DNA of 64,000 nt, taken from positions 29,278,626-29,342,625 of the forward strand of contig JBBMOA010000009.1 in assembly GCA_037954235.1 (NCBI GenBank), in the 5' to 3' direction. Each line of letters begins with the position of its first letter. Positions within the stretch are counted from its first letter, which is position 1. Below are positions 24,663 through 37,741 of this stretch, one piece after another. The translations under genes and the position numbers were made by a program. A model generated the notes under the pieces. It worked only from the letters and a program-made list of their open reading frames with translations. It was not told the DNA's origin and searched no databases. The stretch comes from Aulostomus chinensis (taxonomy: Eukaryota > Chordata > Actinopteri > Syngnathiformes > Aulostomidae).

Positions 24663-25238
24663 CTTAAAGAAACACGCCAACCTTTTGGGAAATATACTCA
24701 TTCTACCCAGAGTTAGTCAAGAAGATGGATCCTCTCCTCTCCTCTGAGGAGCTGAGACCCAGCGGGACCACCTGACAGCTAGTTAGCTCCGCCCAATGAA
24801 TCATAGAGGGTGGGAAGTGTTTGCATGCCTCCTCTGAAGGTAATCAACTCGCTCAGGTGCAGGATGTTGGTGTGTCCTGCAGTAATCCTCCTCATCGTCT
24901 CTGACACAGTCGGCCATCATTAGTAGCAGCAGTCACTTGTGGTGCTGCGTCAAATCATTGCTCCCAGTCACAAAAGCAGTCGCAGCTGTGTGTCTGATTC
25001 AGTCACTTTAAACTATTATTTTATCAGGAAACGTTACACACAACACTACGAACATGAATATAAGCAAGACCATTTTGTAGCAAAGTGTGTTTTGTGACTT
25101 TTGACTTAGGTTTACTGACACCTCTGGCCAGCTACCAGTCATTGGGCGGAGCTAACTAGGGGTCAGCTGGTCTGAGTGGGTCTCAGCTCGGTTGAGTCGA
25201 ACCCTAGCCCGGCAAGAGTCTCTGCGTGTTCCTTTAAG
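24663..25238. mobile_element. non-autonomous DNA transposon (MITE-like, long inverted arms)
   Basis: The left end CTTAAAGAAACACGCC is mirrored by CTTTAAG preceded by GCGTGTTC at the right end. The arms continue inward for about 100-140 bases. GCTGAGACCC at 24751-24760 and the block AGTTAGCTCCGCCCAATGA at 24781-24799 recur inverted, the latter as TCATTGGGCGGAGCTAACT at 25139-25157. The interior of about 340 bases has no open frame. The left end (AAAGAAACACGCCAACCTTT, then GGGAAATATACTCATTCT) resembles a repeat I recall as common in teleost genomes. No clear target duplication was found, so the superfamily is open. Confidence 0.75.
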
Positions 25239-26124
25239 TTCTTCTGTTATTGCTGTCTTCATAACGTTCACTCCCTCTACAAGTTTCACATTCATAGAAA
25301 TCAACGAGTCTCCCTCCGTCATCTTCTAAAGGTTAAGAGGCCAAGCTGAAGGATTGAGTTCAAACTCCTTCACTCCTTCCAGCCAGGAGAGGTGTGTGCG
25401 TACTGTGTGTGTGCTTGTTCACATGCAGATTGGACTGCAGCTCTTTGAAGCCATGCCCTCGTCTTCATTAAACACAGTCCTACAGCCTGGAACAACTTTC
25501 TGGGAATGTGTCGATAGCTCACACAGACACACACGCACTGCAGTGCCAGTAAAAATGACCAGCGCTCTTTGAAGCCAGTGACACTACGCAAGTGATAAGA
25601 TGAAAGCTGATCATCCCCCTCAAAGAATCTTGCAAAGCCTCGAGTGCACACCATGCCGACAAGCATGTATCTCAGAGGAGGGCCAGGAGGGTCCTGGCGG
25701 GTGCCAAGCTAACTGCTACATGCCACGCTTATCAGCTGTTATCTGATTGGACGGAGATCGTAAGCTGCCACTTGGCAATTAGATTATGAATGGACAAGAT
25801 CTTCTGACAAAAAAGCTGCTTTGAAGTTGCATGGCACACATGGATCCCAGCCCCAACCTTGACAAACAGGTAAAGAAGTCAGATTGTGAGCGGTTCAGCC
25901 AGCGTAGACAAATATGTACGGACACGTTTTTGATAATGTGTTCAGTTGGGAAAACACTGAAACATGATGTTAAAACTCTGCAACCACCATCGCATTGGTC
26001 ACGTAAGTCAGGAGTTGATCTGCAGAGGAGAACCACTGAGCTATGTTGAGAGAGCTGTTGCTAGGCGAACTTTGAAATGCTGGAACCTCAATTCTCACGT
26101 TCCTGCATTGCTGTACTAGACACC

Positions 26125-26193
26125 GACACACACGCACGCACACACGCACGCACGCACGCACGCATGCACGCACGCACACACACACACACACAC
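26125..26193 (+). repeat. CA/CG alternating tract
   Basis: Repeated CACGCACG units followed by CA repeats. Confidence 0.9.
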
Positions 26194-27440
26194 TACTGTT
26201 TGTGTTGCTAAATCAGGCTGCAATTTATGAGGACATGCAGAGAAAGGAAAAACACTAACTATGCAAACTAATTTGCAGAGTCAACCTCATAAAAGTGAAG
26301 CACTCTTTCAGCTAAGCCTGATGGAGTGGATTATTCAATAAATCTCGTCATCCCTCTCTTTCTTAAACAATGTTGCCGTCACTCAGAACATTCCACAAAT
26401 TTAATGAAGTTATAAATAACCAAAAAAATACCTCCCTAGAATGTTTATTCTTGTGTTATGTGATGGGCACGTCTTCAGTCCAACTTGTAAAAATCATGGC
26501 CTGAATGAAACGATCCCGAACCCGAAGTGCACAGTCTGAGACTTTGAGGGAGTTCTGTTCAGATCAGATAAATGATGAATATTTTGGACACCATTTCCAG
26601 TGGGAGGAGTTCTAAATCCTCTCTCGATCAGTTAGAGGCGTATTTGGGGTCTTAGATGGATGTGTGCCATCACAGTCTCAGCTTCAGGTGTGCCACTACC
26701 TGACTCCATTACTGTTTATCTGGTGGATCCTTGAGGTTTTTCTGCTGATGAAGGTTGAATGCTGTTGAATTACAGTTTGATGGTTCATGTGCACGCTGGG
26801 TAAGAAAACGCCAGCTGTGACAGTCAGGGACGAACACTGACACCTGCACTGCAACAGGCAGAAGATGAAGCTGCCACTTTTTCTTGAAAGTTAACTTCAC
26901 ATAACGTGCAGGGATCGAAGAAAGAAGAAGCACAAGCACAACATGAACGGACCCAAACTGGGACGGACATCGTGCCGCTGCTCTATAAACACAGCTCATT
27001 AACTCAGCTTGTCTGTAGGTTTGCTCAGGAAACACACAAACACACACACACGCACGCACACTCACGAGACACGAGAAAGAGAAAGGACGATTATAGGAAG
27101 GAGAAAAACAGAAGAGATGCACTGAAAGTGTGAAGGGTTAATCCTTGTTCCCTCCTGGTGGAGGCGTGCAGGTAATGACAGAATGACCTGCTCACACGCA
27201 TTTAGGCAGCACAGGGGCTTACCCCACACTTTGATACACCTCCCTGTAATTGTCTGTGTATGTTCTTGTGTGTATGTGTGGGCTTCAGTCCATGTATGTT
27301 TGCAGTGTTGTCCTGTCTGTCAATCACGCTCATTTGCTTAATCCAAAGGATGACACTCAAAATCCTATCTGTCAATCTGGGCCTTTTCAGCTGCACTCAA
27401 GCAAGGAACCGGGTTTAGCACTTGTTCACTCTCTCCATTT

Positions 27441-27445
<5 letters not shown>

Positions 27446-27496
<51 letters not shown>

Positions 27497-27650
27497 GTCA
27501 GGTGCTGCCAAAGCAGGTCACAAAGAGAAGAAAGGATTTTTTCTTGGCAGGAAAAGCAAACAATTATCCCACATCTGTATGTGTGTTAATGCAGGAGAAC
27601 GATTGGCGAGAGAGTGAGAGCAACAGAGACAGAAAGGAAAACAAAAATGT

Positions 27651-27687
<37 letters not shown>
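27446..27687 (+). repeat. two CA arrays
   Basis: CA arrays at 27446-27493 and 27652-27687, same orientation. They supply the Thr-His runs of a long but non-biological open frame. Confidence 0.95.
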
Positions 27688-27688
<1 letters not shown>

Positions 27689-27953
27689 GTACAAAGAAAG
27701 GAGAAGTCAAGCAACACTTCTTTTGTTTGGAAAGCTCCACCAAAGCGATTAAGGGGAATGACTTCTTGCTCATTGAGCAACAACAGAAATCTATAGCTAT
27801 TATTCATTACTGTGTTGATGCCCCCCATCTCTCCTCTCTCATCTCTCCACATTGCTCCTTAAACCAAAAGGGAATCCAAAAAATGTCCACAAACATCTTT
27901 CACCAGTTATTAATACTGCTTCTACTTTGCCACGATAAATCCCCAGAATGTTG

Positions 27954-27974
27954 CCCCCCCCCCCCCCCCCCCCC
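27954..27974 (+). repeat. poly-C run (21 C)
   Basis: An uninterrupted run of 21 C. Confidence 0.9.
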
Positions 27975-28148
27975 ACCCTCATGCATGCAGGCCTACAAAC
28001 ATGCGCTCACTATTTTGGAGCACAAGCATCACAAATCAGTCGCAGCACATCTGAACAACTTGGAAGCTCACAACTGTAAACTTTTTACAGTTTCATCCAA
28101 AATATGCGAGATCTTATCAGACTTTCCTGTGTGACATCAGTGGATCAA

Positions 28149-28270
28149 ATGTGTGTGTGTGTGTGTGTATCAGTGTGTGTGTGCACATGTGTTTGTGTAC
28201 ATAATGGAGGGATGAGACAGCAACTGGGTGAGATGGTATTAATGCTGACATCACTGATAAAAGTGGCCTG

Positions 28271-28312
<42 letters not shown>

Positions 28313-28392
28313 TGGATTGATCCAGTTCTGGCTAACCCTCTGCTGATCTTGCCATTAATGGCACTATTAAACAAAATATGCTTCTAGTAGGT

Positions 28393-28449
<57 letters not shown>
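28149..28449 (+). repeat. cluster of three TG arrays
   Basis: TG-rich tract at 28149-28200 (imperfect) and perfect arrays at 28274-28310 and 28395-28449, all in the same orientation within 300 bases. Confidence 0.95.
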
Positions 28450-28450
<1 letters not shown>

Positions 28451-28879
28451 TTTCTTCAATTAGGCCTATCAGTATGAGAATGATGTCTATCTGAACTCTG
28501 CTGGTGCACAGACGGTATTTAAGAAGCCTGTTTTTCCAGCCAAAGTTATTCTTAAAGGAAATCTGGGAGAAAAAAGGGGAGGAAGAAACACGACGGAGCC
28601 TTGGACAGAGACAAAAACAGCATTCATTTGTGCGTGGCTTGTTTCCAAGTTCAAAGGGAGAGGCTTGTCTGTGTAAACGTGCAAAATGCAAGGGAGTTAT
28701 TCCTTTGAACGTGCACACATGCACGCACACACGGATTCACGAAGACAACTATACGCAAAACAAGTTACGGTTGAACCTAGTTATTACCCCAGCAAGCACA
28801 GTTGGTCTGAATGGAACGCCAACTGTGGAATACACTAGTCTCAGACACAAAGGCTGTGATTTCAACAGGGAAGCAGAAA

Positions 28880-28903
28880 CACACACACACACACAAGCCC
28901 ACG

Positions 28904-28950
<47 letters not shown>

Positions 28951-29092
28951 TGTGTGAGAGAAATAACTGCGTATATCTAATTAGCAGGCAAAAACAAAGC
29001 AAACACATGTTAGCATCTTGTTATGCTTCAGTTCATTTCCACGCTGCGGCGTCTGGTGTCTGGTTGGAGCCTAAAGCTGGCTATGGGTGAAC

Positions 29093-29157
<65 letters not shown>

Positions 29158-29161
29158 GGTG
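28880..29161. repeat. facing CA and TG arrays
   Basis: A CA array at 28880-28948 and a TG array at 29095-29148, the latter running into GGGTGGGTGGGT. The arms are complementary and separated by about 146 bases. Confidence 0.9.
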
Positions 29162-30533
29162 AGAGAGAGAGAATATTGCTGCATATACAGACACGTTTGG
29201 GTTGAACATAAGCATACACACAAAACAAGGCCTTTCTTAGGCAAAGAATCAAACAATAAAGCCAATGTTTATTGTACTCTATACACAGATAAAACACACA
29301 CACACGAGCAGACAAGCATCTTTGGTGCCTGTTCACAAATTCTTTCTCTGAAATATTCCTGACCAACATTCAAGTTAACAAGATAAATAACTTCCACATT
29401 ACATCATCAGTCACAAAACATCCAACAAATTGTTCGACGGTTCCTGAATATGCGATGAATAATCACTCGACATGGCCATCATTCACAGAGAGAGATAAGA
29501 GAGGAGGAATGTGGCTGAGCGAGAGGAGAGCTGACAAATTAAATTGAGATGCAGAAGAGAAAGACAGATTTCGTCCACTCTGGTATGCCATCTTTACGAT
29601 CTGTCTGTGAGAGAGCCAGTGAAATTGAACTCAGGTGTAGTGTGATGCTGAAAAAGCCATTTCCCCATTAGCTCCATGGAATCTCACATAAACAAATTAC
29701 ACAAATACTTTCTCTATAAAGAGCGGGCGAGCTCTCTGACGCTGCAGTGAAACCTGAGCAGGCTCTAGTTTATGTGTGTGACAGAGTGTTTACGTTGCTC
29801 CACTCTGGTCCAGCAGGCTCTGCTGCTGTCATGCTACCTGTCTGTCTCTGCCATGTCTGTTATGGAGAACATGTGCTGCCCCTGTGTATACGGTATGTAT
29901 GTGTGTGTCTAAGTGTGTGTCTGCGTTGGGTGTTTTCATTACAACCAAATGATGAATTTGAGGGTGAGTAGGAAACCAGGATTTCTGCCTGCGGACCAAA
30001 CATCACAAACTCTTTATCCTCTGTGTAACATTCGGCCTCCTATCGTTTCCTCATCACGCGACCGCACGACCCCAGCACCAACACCCACATGATGTCAGAA
30101 AGAAGGTGAGATGGATTTCTCATTCAAGACACATTCGTTTGTTAACTGCATGGTGACCGAAACTGATTGCTGCTGGGCTGGGAAGTACAAGGACAGTGAG
30201 AATGGACTGGATCCTGATCATTCCTGCTACATGCTGAACATTTAGTCCCAGCACTTCTGGACTGACTGTGGCACAGAGGCAGTTTTGGATTGTTGGTCAG
30301 CGAGCAGAGTTCAGACACAGCACCAGCCAACAAGACGGCAGATGTTCTCCAAAAACCTTGGAGTCAGAAGGCTCGTGTTACAGCCACAACCCTGACGCTA
30401 ATAGGAACATGCACTCCAATCAACACATCTGATCAGCTTGCAAGGCTGTGACTCGTCCTTTAGAGACCAGAGTGGATTCATAATCCTGACACCTAAAATG
30501 AGTGTGCAGTAAAATGTGATGCTGCTGTGAGAT

Positions 30534-30590
30534 GAGGAGGAGGAGGAGGAGGAGGAGGAGGAGGAGGAGGAGGGCGACGAGGAGGAGGAC
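30534..30590 (+). repeat. GGA trinucleotide repeat
   Basis: About 13 GAG/GGA units, one GGCGAC interruption and three more units. Confidence 0.9.
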
Positions 30591-32088
30591 CACCCAGCAA
30601 TAAAGCATAGCTGCAGGGATGAGGCCTTGCTGTGTACACACACTCCTGGAGAGGATATTAGAGTGGAGGCAAAGTACAATGGCACCTATTGATGACGGGT
30701 CCTCCGTACAGGGCTCTGCTGCTCTGATAACAAAGGTCATTGTCAGTCCTATTTTTAGGCCTCGTGTTGTCATCATTCTGGATTAAATACCGTGACCTGC
30801 ATTATAAATTAGCAGGATTAAATCTGTCATTAGGCATGATAGTGTCAGCAAAGTTATTTAGAGGCAGTTTCCTCTGCTCAGACAAGCGGGAAAAGGAAGA
30901 GAATGGAAATCTTTACTCACCCATGATCTTAGACGGTGCTGGTCTGAACTGATCCCAGTTCATCGGTCACTTATTTGTCACACTGGCGTCTTACTGTCAT
31001 GCCATCAAACAACAGTGAAATATAAGATTTGGAAAGTTTAACAATCTCCAAATGTATCACCATCTATAAAGATGAAGGATCTCCATCAGAAGGAAAAGGA
31101 TCATGAGGTGAAGAGACGAACACGCTCGCTCTCACGACTGGGGAGTGTCACACCCACTGACAGCAGCAAGTCTTGCTGGTCCTTTTCCCATCGTAGCTAA
31201 ACCAAGATTCTGGTCAGCCCTAAAGACATGGCACAGACATGCAGAGCTCTGAGGAGGAATGGGCCCCGCTCTCCTGATCACTACTGAGCGCATCATCAAC
31301 AAAGGTGAAACTCTTCATGGTGCTTTGAACGTTCTGGTCGGTAAAAGTGCATCACTGACCACATATTCTGCCCAGAACGTGTCTTCAGAGGAGGAATATC
31401 TGGCCAGCAGCAAAAGTTTACACATATTTCACAGTTCTTGTTCCAGATAGGGATAAAAAAGCAGATTTGACTCCTCTACATTGCCTACATTGAGGTCAGT
31501 GGAAAACGGAGAGGGAAGAAGAATAAAAGCCCTTCACACTGTAAATCAACACAACAACTTGGCTTTGATCAAACTGACCACTTTGCACCTAAGGTTACTG
31601 TGGGCAACCGTCTCCACAACCAGCATGGCTGGCTTGGCAGAAACACAGAGCAGCACAGTGCTGGTTCTATTTTAGCCCGTCAAACACACTCACATCAAAC
31701 ACACAGCCAGCGGCACTCCACAAGATACAAAGATGGAGAGAAAGAAGAAAAGAAAAACGGAAAAATGGGGAGTGAGTGACAGCCATGCACTGATTCAAAG
31801 CAACCCCCAAAGTGGAAGCCTGGGGATAAACAACCAATCAGAAAAGGATCGCTGTCTATCCCAATCCGAACACATTCCGATGAGAATCCTCTGCAGATCC
31901 TGCCAACAAACCCCTGGAGGTATGCACAAAAAATAAGACATACACACATCGCGACCTTAATACGAAGCAGCATCTTAACCAAGGCTCTGGCTGTGCCTGG
32001 GCTCAGAGTCTGTATTCAATCTACTTATACTTTCTATCCCTTCTCTTTGACTGTTCACTTCTTTGTCCATCAAAGCTTGTGCATGCAG

Positions 32089-32093
32089 AATGT

Positions 32094-32148
<55 letters not shown>

Positions 32149-32254
32149 TCCTTTGCAGACAAATGGAATTGGTGTCTGGGCTCATTTCTGGTCAGGGTAT
32201 CCCGGTTTCAGAGAGCAACGAGGATAGTTGCAGGATGTGGGACAAAAGGATGTC

Positions 32255-32333
<79 letters not shown>

Positions 32334-32510
32334 TGTTTGCATGACTGTGCCTTTCTGTGTTTATTGAGCGGATCAACTTCCTTTGGTTTGAAGTAATAAG
32401 AGGATGACATGGTAGGCAACAAGGCTTCAGTTATTTATGTGTGTGTGTGTGTATGTATTCGAGAGAAAACAAACAAGTTTGTGCTTGCCTGCTTACAGTA
32501 AGTGAGTGGG

Positions 32511-32575
<65 letters not shown>
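32089..32575 (+). repeat. cluster of three long TG arrays
   Basis: TG arrays at 32089-32147, 32257-32332 and 32515-32575, all in one orientation within 490 bases, with unique sequence between them. Confidence 0.95.
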
Positions 32576-32577
<2 letters not shown>

Positions 32578-35500
32578 CCCCTCTTGGCAGTAGCAGTGTA
32601 AGCTGAGGAGGTCTTACATGGACTATAATCCTGTGCTGAATGTCATCGTACAAGTGTGGCTTCTCCATGCGGCCAGATAAGAGAGAGGAGAGGAGTTTCC
32701 AACAGACGTGTACGTTGTATCAGCGTGTGCATATGAACACGTATGTGTGAGGCAGCCTTCCTCTCTGGTTCGATGACAAGGATTACAACAGTGAGCAGAA
32801 ACAGCACTAATCTGTGTCTGAGCTGGTCTGGGGACAGAGAGCCAGGCCACACTGACATCCAAATCTAAGGTTTCACTGGAAAATACGACCTGGCTGGAGA
32901 CAAGCTGAGCTGTGTTGCTGTGGAGACCAGGGTCTTTCTACACGTGGGGCCACAACCAGAATTTATTTTGCAGCCTTAAGATTCAAGGGCCTTAAAACAT
33001 TTTACTACATGTCATACGTGTACCCTGCAGCACAGCCCTGTGCCCCATTTAAGGATTCGATGCCTGATTTCAACAAAAATGGAGCAGGTTTGGAAAGATA
33101 TTTTTGTTAAATGTCAGCGCCTCTATTCAGGAAAAAAAGGCCATTATGACTAATTACTCAACAATTAGAGAATGCTGTTGTTCTGACACATGACAACGCA
33201 GCACAGGAGAGTTTTTACAAGCTTCCTCAGTGTGGATGACCTTTGGGAAAGTGTTGGCCTAGCGTGAGAAATAAAACGCAGCCCACTGTTATACGAGGCC
33301 TAATTAGTGGTCAGCCCCTGATGTTGAGTGGCAGTCCAAAGGTTGTTGATGTTATTACAGTAGCTCGCTGATAGCTGCGCGCTGCCTGGGAGGAAACAGG
33401 TAAATTCCTGTTAGTTTTCCTCTCTAAATCTGCAAGGAGTGTCCGATAGCAACTCTGACAGTTCTAGAATGAGGAAAGAAAATAGTGAAATTCCTTCTGA
33501 AATTACTTATTAAAATACATTAAGTGTTATTTCTTGGCCACAATCTTTCCGTGGGTGTCAATCTTGATCATAAATGTTTGCTTTCTATTAAGTGATTTAA
33601 GTACATCTGCAGAAGTGTGTGCTGCACGTAGCACGCCGTGATCCGCCTTGAGTGGGTTCTATCCCCCCAACTGTATCTTCCTCTGCCCTCCAGCAATGGT
33701 CAGGCCAAGGACTGGCAGCCGGGGGTTGGGGGGGCCCTGCCCAGGACCCGAAGCTGTGTGGTATTTGTGTGTGTGTTTTAAGGAGAACCAGGGGACCGCA
33801 GGAAGTCTGAGGAGAATAACAGCTTTAAAGTGAAAAGGCTGTGATTCCTCCGTCTCAAATCCTTACACCTCCCTCCATCACTGCGTCTTTGTGGATGAAC
33901 AGACTCTCTCTTTGGGACGTAATCCGCCTTGAACAGGGGATCTGACCTCCACAACATCCCACGGAGAGTTCTCTTTTGCACAATGATTTTCCTCTCTGAC
34001 TCTTGGCCAACACACAGAAACATGCAAACACACACAAATGCTGCCGAGTGCCTCCCCAGGTGCGAGTTTCTCCTGAGGGAAGAGCTTTTGTGAGCTGCCA
34101 TCTCTGTAAGCTCACAAAACACACTTATAATCCTGCCAGGATCTCTTGCTGCATCTTTTTTTTCTCTTTTTTGATCTCTCTTTTACCCGCACAAGTAGCT
34201 GCACAGTCGGAGAGCGCCGAAGGTATTTAATTTTTTCTTCAATTCGATCACTCTGCTCCACCCGAACATTTAGATGTGCGTTTCTTATGTTCCTGCGGTC
34301 TGTCGGGCATTTGATAGCTGATGAAGATTTAAACAGAGAGAGAGAGAGGTGAAAATGGTGACAGCTCTCGGTGCACAGATTTACGACCGTGGGCTGGCTG
34401 AAACCCTTTTTGCATTGAGAACAAGCCAGAGAGTTTACAGAGACAGACTGAATCATGCTTGGCATGTCCAGACAGAGAGGGAGAGGAGGTGGTTCAGATC
34501 AAGTATTTCATGTACTGTATCTTTGACAACAAATATGTATATCCACCGAATGCAAATTAGCTCCAGCAATCAGGACAATGACAGTTGGGGGGGGTTAATT
34601 TTTCCTGAAGTGGGTTTGAGATCCCGAACCTGAGCTCGTGAATTCGTGCTCATAAATTAATCAAAGCACTTTCATTTTAATAACAAACACGAGAAACAAA
34701 AGTGGAGGGTTATTGTTCTCTGGCAGACATGTTTGTGCGCTTCAACCCAACAACTGCTGTCACCAAGTTTAGCTAACAAAAGCAGAGCAGCTCAATTGAA
34801 CCATCACATTTTAGTGTCATTTCTTTGATTGCAGTGGGCAACGTTCAGGAGGACAGCTGTGGTTGGACGGGAGGGTTCTCCCTGAGGTCGCTGGATGAAA
34901 GGTCTAAGGCTGAAGGATTTGTGTGCCGGAATGACTGTGACGGCCCCTGAGCAGAACTTCTGCCTGGTTTACTGTCCTCAAGTTTAAACCAAGTCAGTAC
35001 CACATCAGTGCAGCTGGAACTAAACTGATAATAAACTAGATTTCATAAAGAGTCCTTACTGTGCTCCTGGCCAGCGTCCCTCTGCATCACTGCATTTATG
35101 ATTTTGATGTTTCAGCCTGTAAAACATCTGCAAAGTTACAAAAGCTACGTGTCCAAGCCACAGGGAGTGAGTCTGTCTTACACAAACCTGTGCTGGACCG
35201 ACAGCATCGCCTGGTTAGTCCGGCGATACTTCTGCAACATATTCATGTCACTGACACACGAGTAAAACACACCCGCGTCTCATGAGTGAGACTCAGCACA
35301 AGTCCTCATCTGTGCTCCATGTCAAGACCAGTGGGTCATCTACTTCATTTTTGATGAAGACGTGATGGAAATATCAGTTTTGTGGTGCCACGCTGAGTAG
35401 AAGTGCAGGAGGAGGAGCTGTAGATGGTGCATGCTGAAACCTGTTTGAACTGGCCAATCAGAGTACACTGAGCTTTCGGGGAGGGCGGGATGACATAGAC

Positions 35501-35835
35501 AGGCGTTTCATAGAGAGGGTGGACAGAGAATAATAAAAGTATACTGCATAACATGAAAACCCAAATTGGATTATTAGATGATAGCCAAAATAAAGAGGGC
35601 ACATGAGCGTTATATTGAACCCTTGGAAGAATAAAACACGGAGTGCTGGGGGGCAGCAGGATGATCCTGTCCTCTATCCCATCAACCCCCACAGGAGAAT
35701 TCCTACCACGGTCTGACTCGGCTCAGACGGCAGGTCAGCTGACTTGTGTGTAGCTCCTCATATTTACATATGCTGCATGTGCTGCCCTCCTCCTGCACGC
35801 ACACAAGTCTGCAAGAAGCCATTCTGATCAGACTG

Positions 35836-35836
<1 letters not shown>

Positions 35837-35888
<52 letters not shown>
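35837..35888 (+). repeat. CA microsatellite
   Basis: A perfect CA array of about 26 units. Confidence 0.95.
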
Positions 35889-35889
<1 letters not shown>

Positions 35890-36762
35890 TTCACCGCATG
35901 GCACCTGAGCACTGATGAGTGAGTATTTACCTGTGATCACAGGAGGACAGCAACAGAACTCTCCTTCCTCCTGCACATTCACAAGTACCGTGTGCGGCCT
36001 TGTCTTGGCGGTGTGTAATGAGTGTGTTGTGGGTGGTTAAAGGGAGCTCACTCAGCCAAACTGCCTTCTGATCCACACATCAGGTGTGGAACTGTCCTCT
36101 CCTTCATACAACTTCAAGAGAACCACAAAAACAGGAGTAAACTTGCCTGTCTCATAACTTTGCCAGTGCTTCCTCCCCTACCTCACCTCCACCAGCTCCT
36201 CCTCCGTCTCCTCTCTGGTTCTTGTCTGTCTGCAGCTTTCCAAGATAACGGTGACAAATCAATTCTATCGATGCTTGCTCAGCACATTGAAGGCTCAATG
36301 ATGCATTATTAATCAAATGTGATGCTTCAGTAAATAAACTCATACTCAACACAACAGAAGTTGCACTCTAAAATCAGCTGCCTCGTGAACATGGACCCTT
36401 CAGTGAACATGCGGGTGTTCTGGCCTCTAGCTGTCCACAGTCAGACGAAAACCCAGGTGTTGGTGCAGGTTCCACATACAGCACACAGAGTTACCAGTGC
36501 TTAGGTGTTGCTGAGTTATTGACTTCTCTCCACTCATGTTTAACCTGGTGGAACGACCTTTGACCTCTCAGACTGATGATGCTGACAGCTGGATGAGGGA
36601 TGGCCTCGGTCAGACGCCTCTTCTGACCTCCATTCTGTGGTTCACTGGTTGCCAAAGAGACACGACACAGCGCGGCTGCAAGCATGTGCAAGGAGATACC
36701 ACACACCCAAACATCAGCCACGTACAGGTACAAGTGTGCATCAACACATGCATGCACACACT

Positions 36763-36767
<5 letters not shown>

Positions 36768-36817
<50 letters not shown>

Positions 36818-36818
36818 A
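36768..36818 (+). repeat. compound CT then CA microsatellite
   Basis: About 13 CT units pass directly into about 12 CA units. Confidence 0.95.
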
Positions 36819-37172
36819 AAATCATAGAGACATGGAAGTGAAAGAGTAATAACTAATATTCTTTTACACACCAAACCCAAACAAAGAAGCTAGTTTACCA
36901 TGGCACTTGTTTGTTCATGATGCGATGAAACCAGACATGAAACTGACACCCTGATGTAAACTGTTACCGTTACAGCTGTAACACTGCCGGACTTTAATCT
37001 TTCATGAATCCAGAAATATTCAGACACCAAACAAGGCCTTTAAAACCAAATGCTACTTTTATTTAGAACACATTGAGATCAAGAAGATCGTCAACTAAGA
37101 AATTCAGAAAAACAGCCTGACCAGACAGTGTTTCTGAAATGAGGAGTGAATGCCAGGATGTTGAGATGGAAT

Positions 37173-37244
37173 GAGAACGAGAACGAGAACAACGAGAACA
37201 ACGAGAACGAGAACAACGAGAACAACGAGAACAACGAGAACAAC
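37173..37244 (+). repeat. GAGAAC / AACGAGAAC minisatellite
   Basis: A 72-base array built from GAGAAC and the 9-base unit GAGAACAAC in mixed order, unlike the dinucleotide repeats that dominate the window. Confidence 0.9.
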
Positions 37245-37366
37245 GCTGTTCACTCGGTGCTGCCGACGAGTGTTTCAGGTTCATGTTCCATAAGAATCTA
37301 ACAATCACAGTTAGAGAAGCATTGTGACACCGACTCACTGAGAATCCCATTACTTACTGAGACCAT

Positions 37367-37368
<2 letters not shown>

Positions 37369-37406
<38 letters not shown>

Positions 37407-37543
37407 GCACACAAGTGGAACACTTACAGATATACAAAATGTAGACACACAAACAACACTGCATTCAGTACAAACACAGCAAGAGTAAATGAAAGCCATC
37501 TTCTTGACTTGTTTTAACCGGACCTCAATCCTTCCTGGATGGA

Positions 37544-37642
<99 letters not shown>

Positions 37643-37741
37643 TCCTGTCCCCACTTAGAAAGCCTCTAAGCTTCTTTTCTCTTTATTCAGTACAAATAAC
37701 TTCACGGTGGGATAAAAGCATAACGTTTCCAGAACCCCCCC

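Larger units (their letters stand above)
25239..32088. other. intergenic region, middle
   Basis: No gene is recognised. Simple repeats are frequent: 26125-26193, 27446-27493, 27652-27687, 27954-27974, 28149-28200, 28274-28310, 28395-28449, 28880-28948, 29095-29148 and 30534-30590. Two stretches free of simple repeats carry clustered transcription-factor-like motifs, at 25720-25770 and 30740-30870. The longest open frame of the window (27250-28134, plus strand) lies here and is a microsatellite artefact. Confidence 0.55.

Noticed and set aside
25190..25205. tRNA B-box-like GGTTCGACTCA on the minus strand
   Set aside because: There is no matching A-box at the right distance and no cloverleaf; it lies within an inverted arm of the MITE, so a tRNA or tRNA-derived SINE is not supported.
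27250..28134. 294-codon plus-strand open frame, the longest in the window
   Set aside because: It passes through two CA arrays (Thr-His runs) and a poly-C run (poly-Pro). The remaining sequence shows no family resemblance; microsatellites lack stops in these frames and make such frames long by chance.
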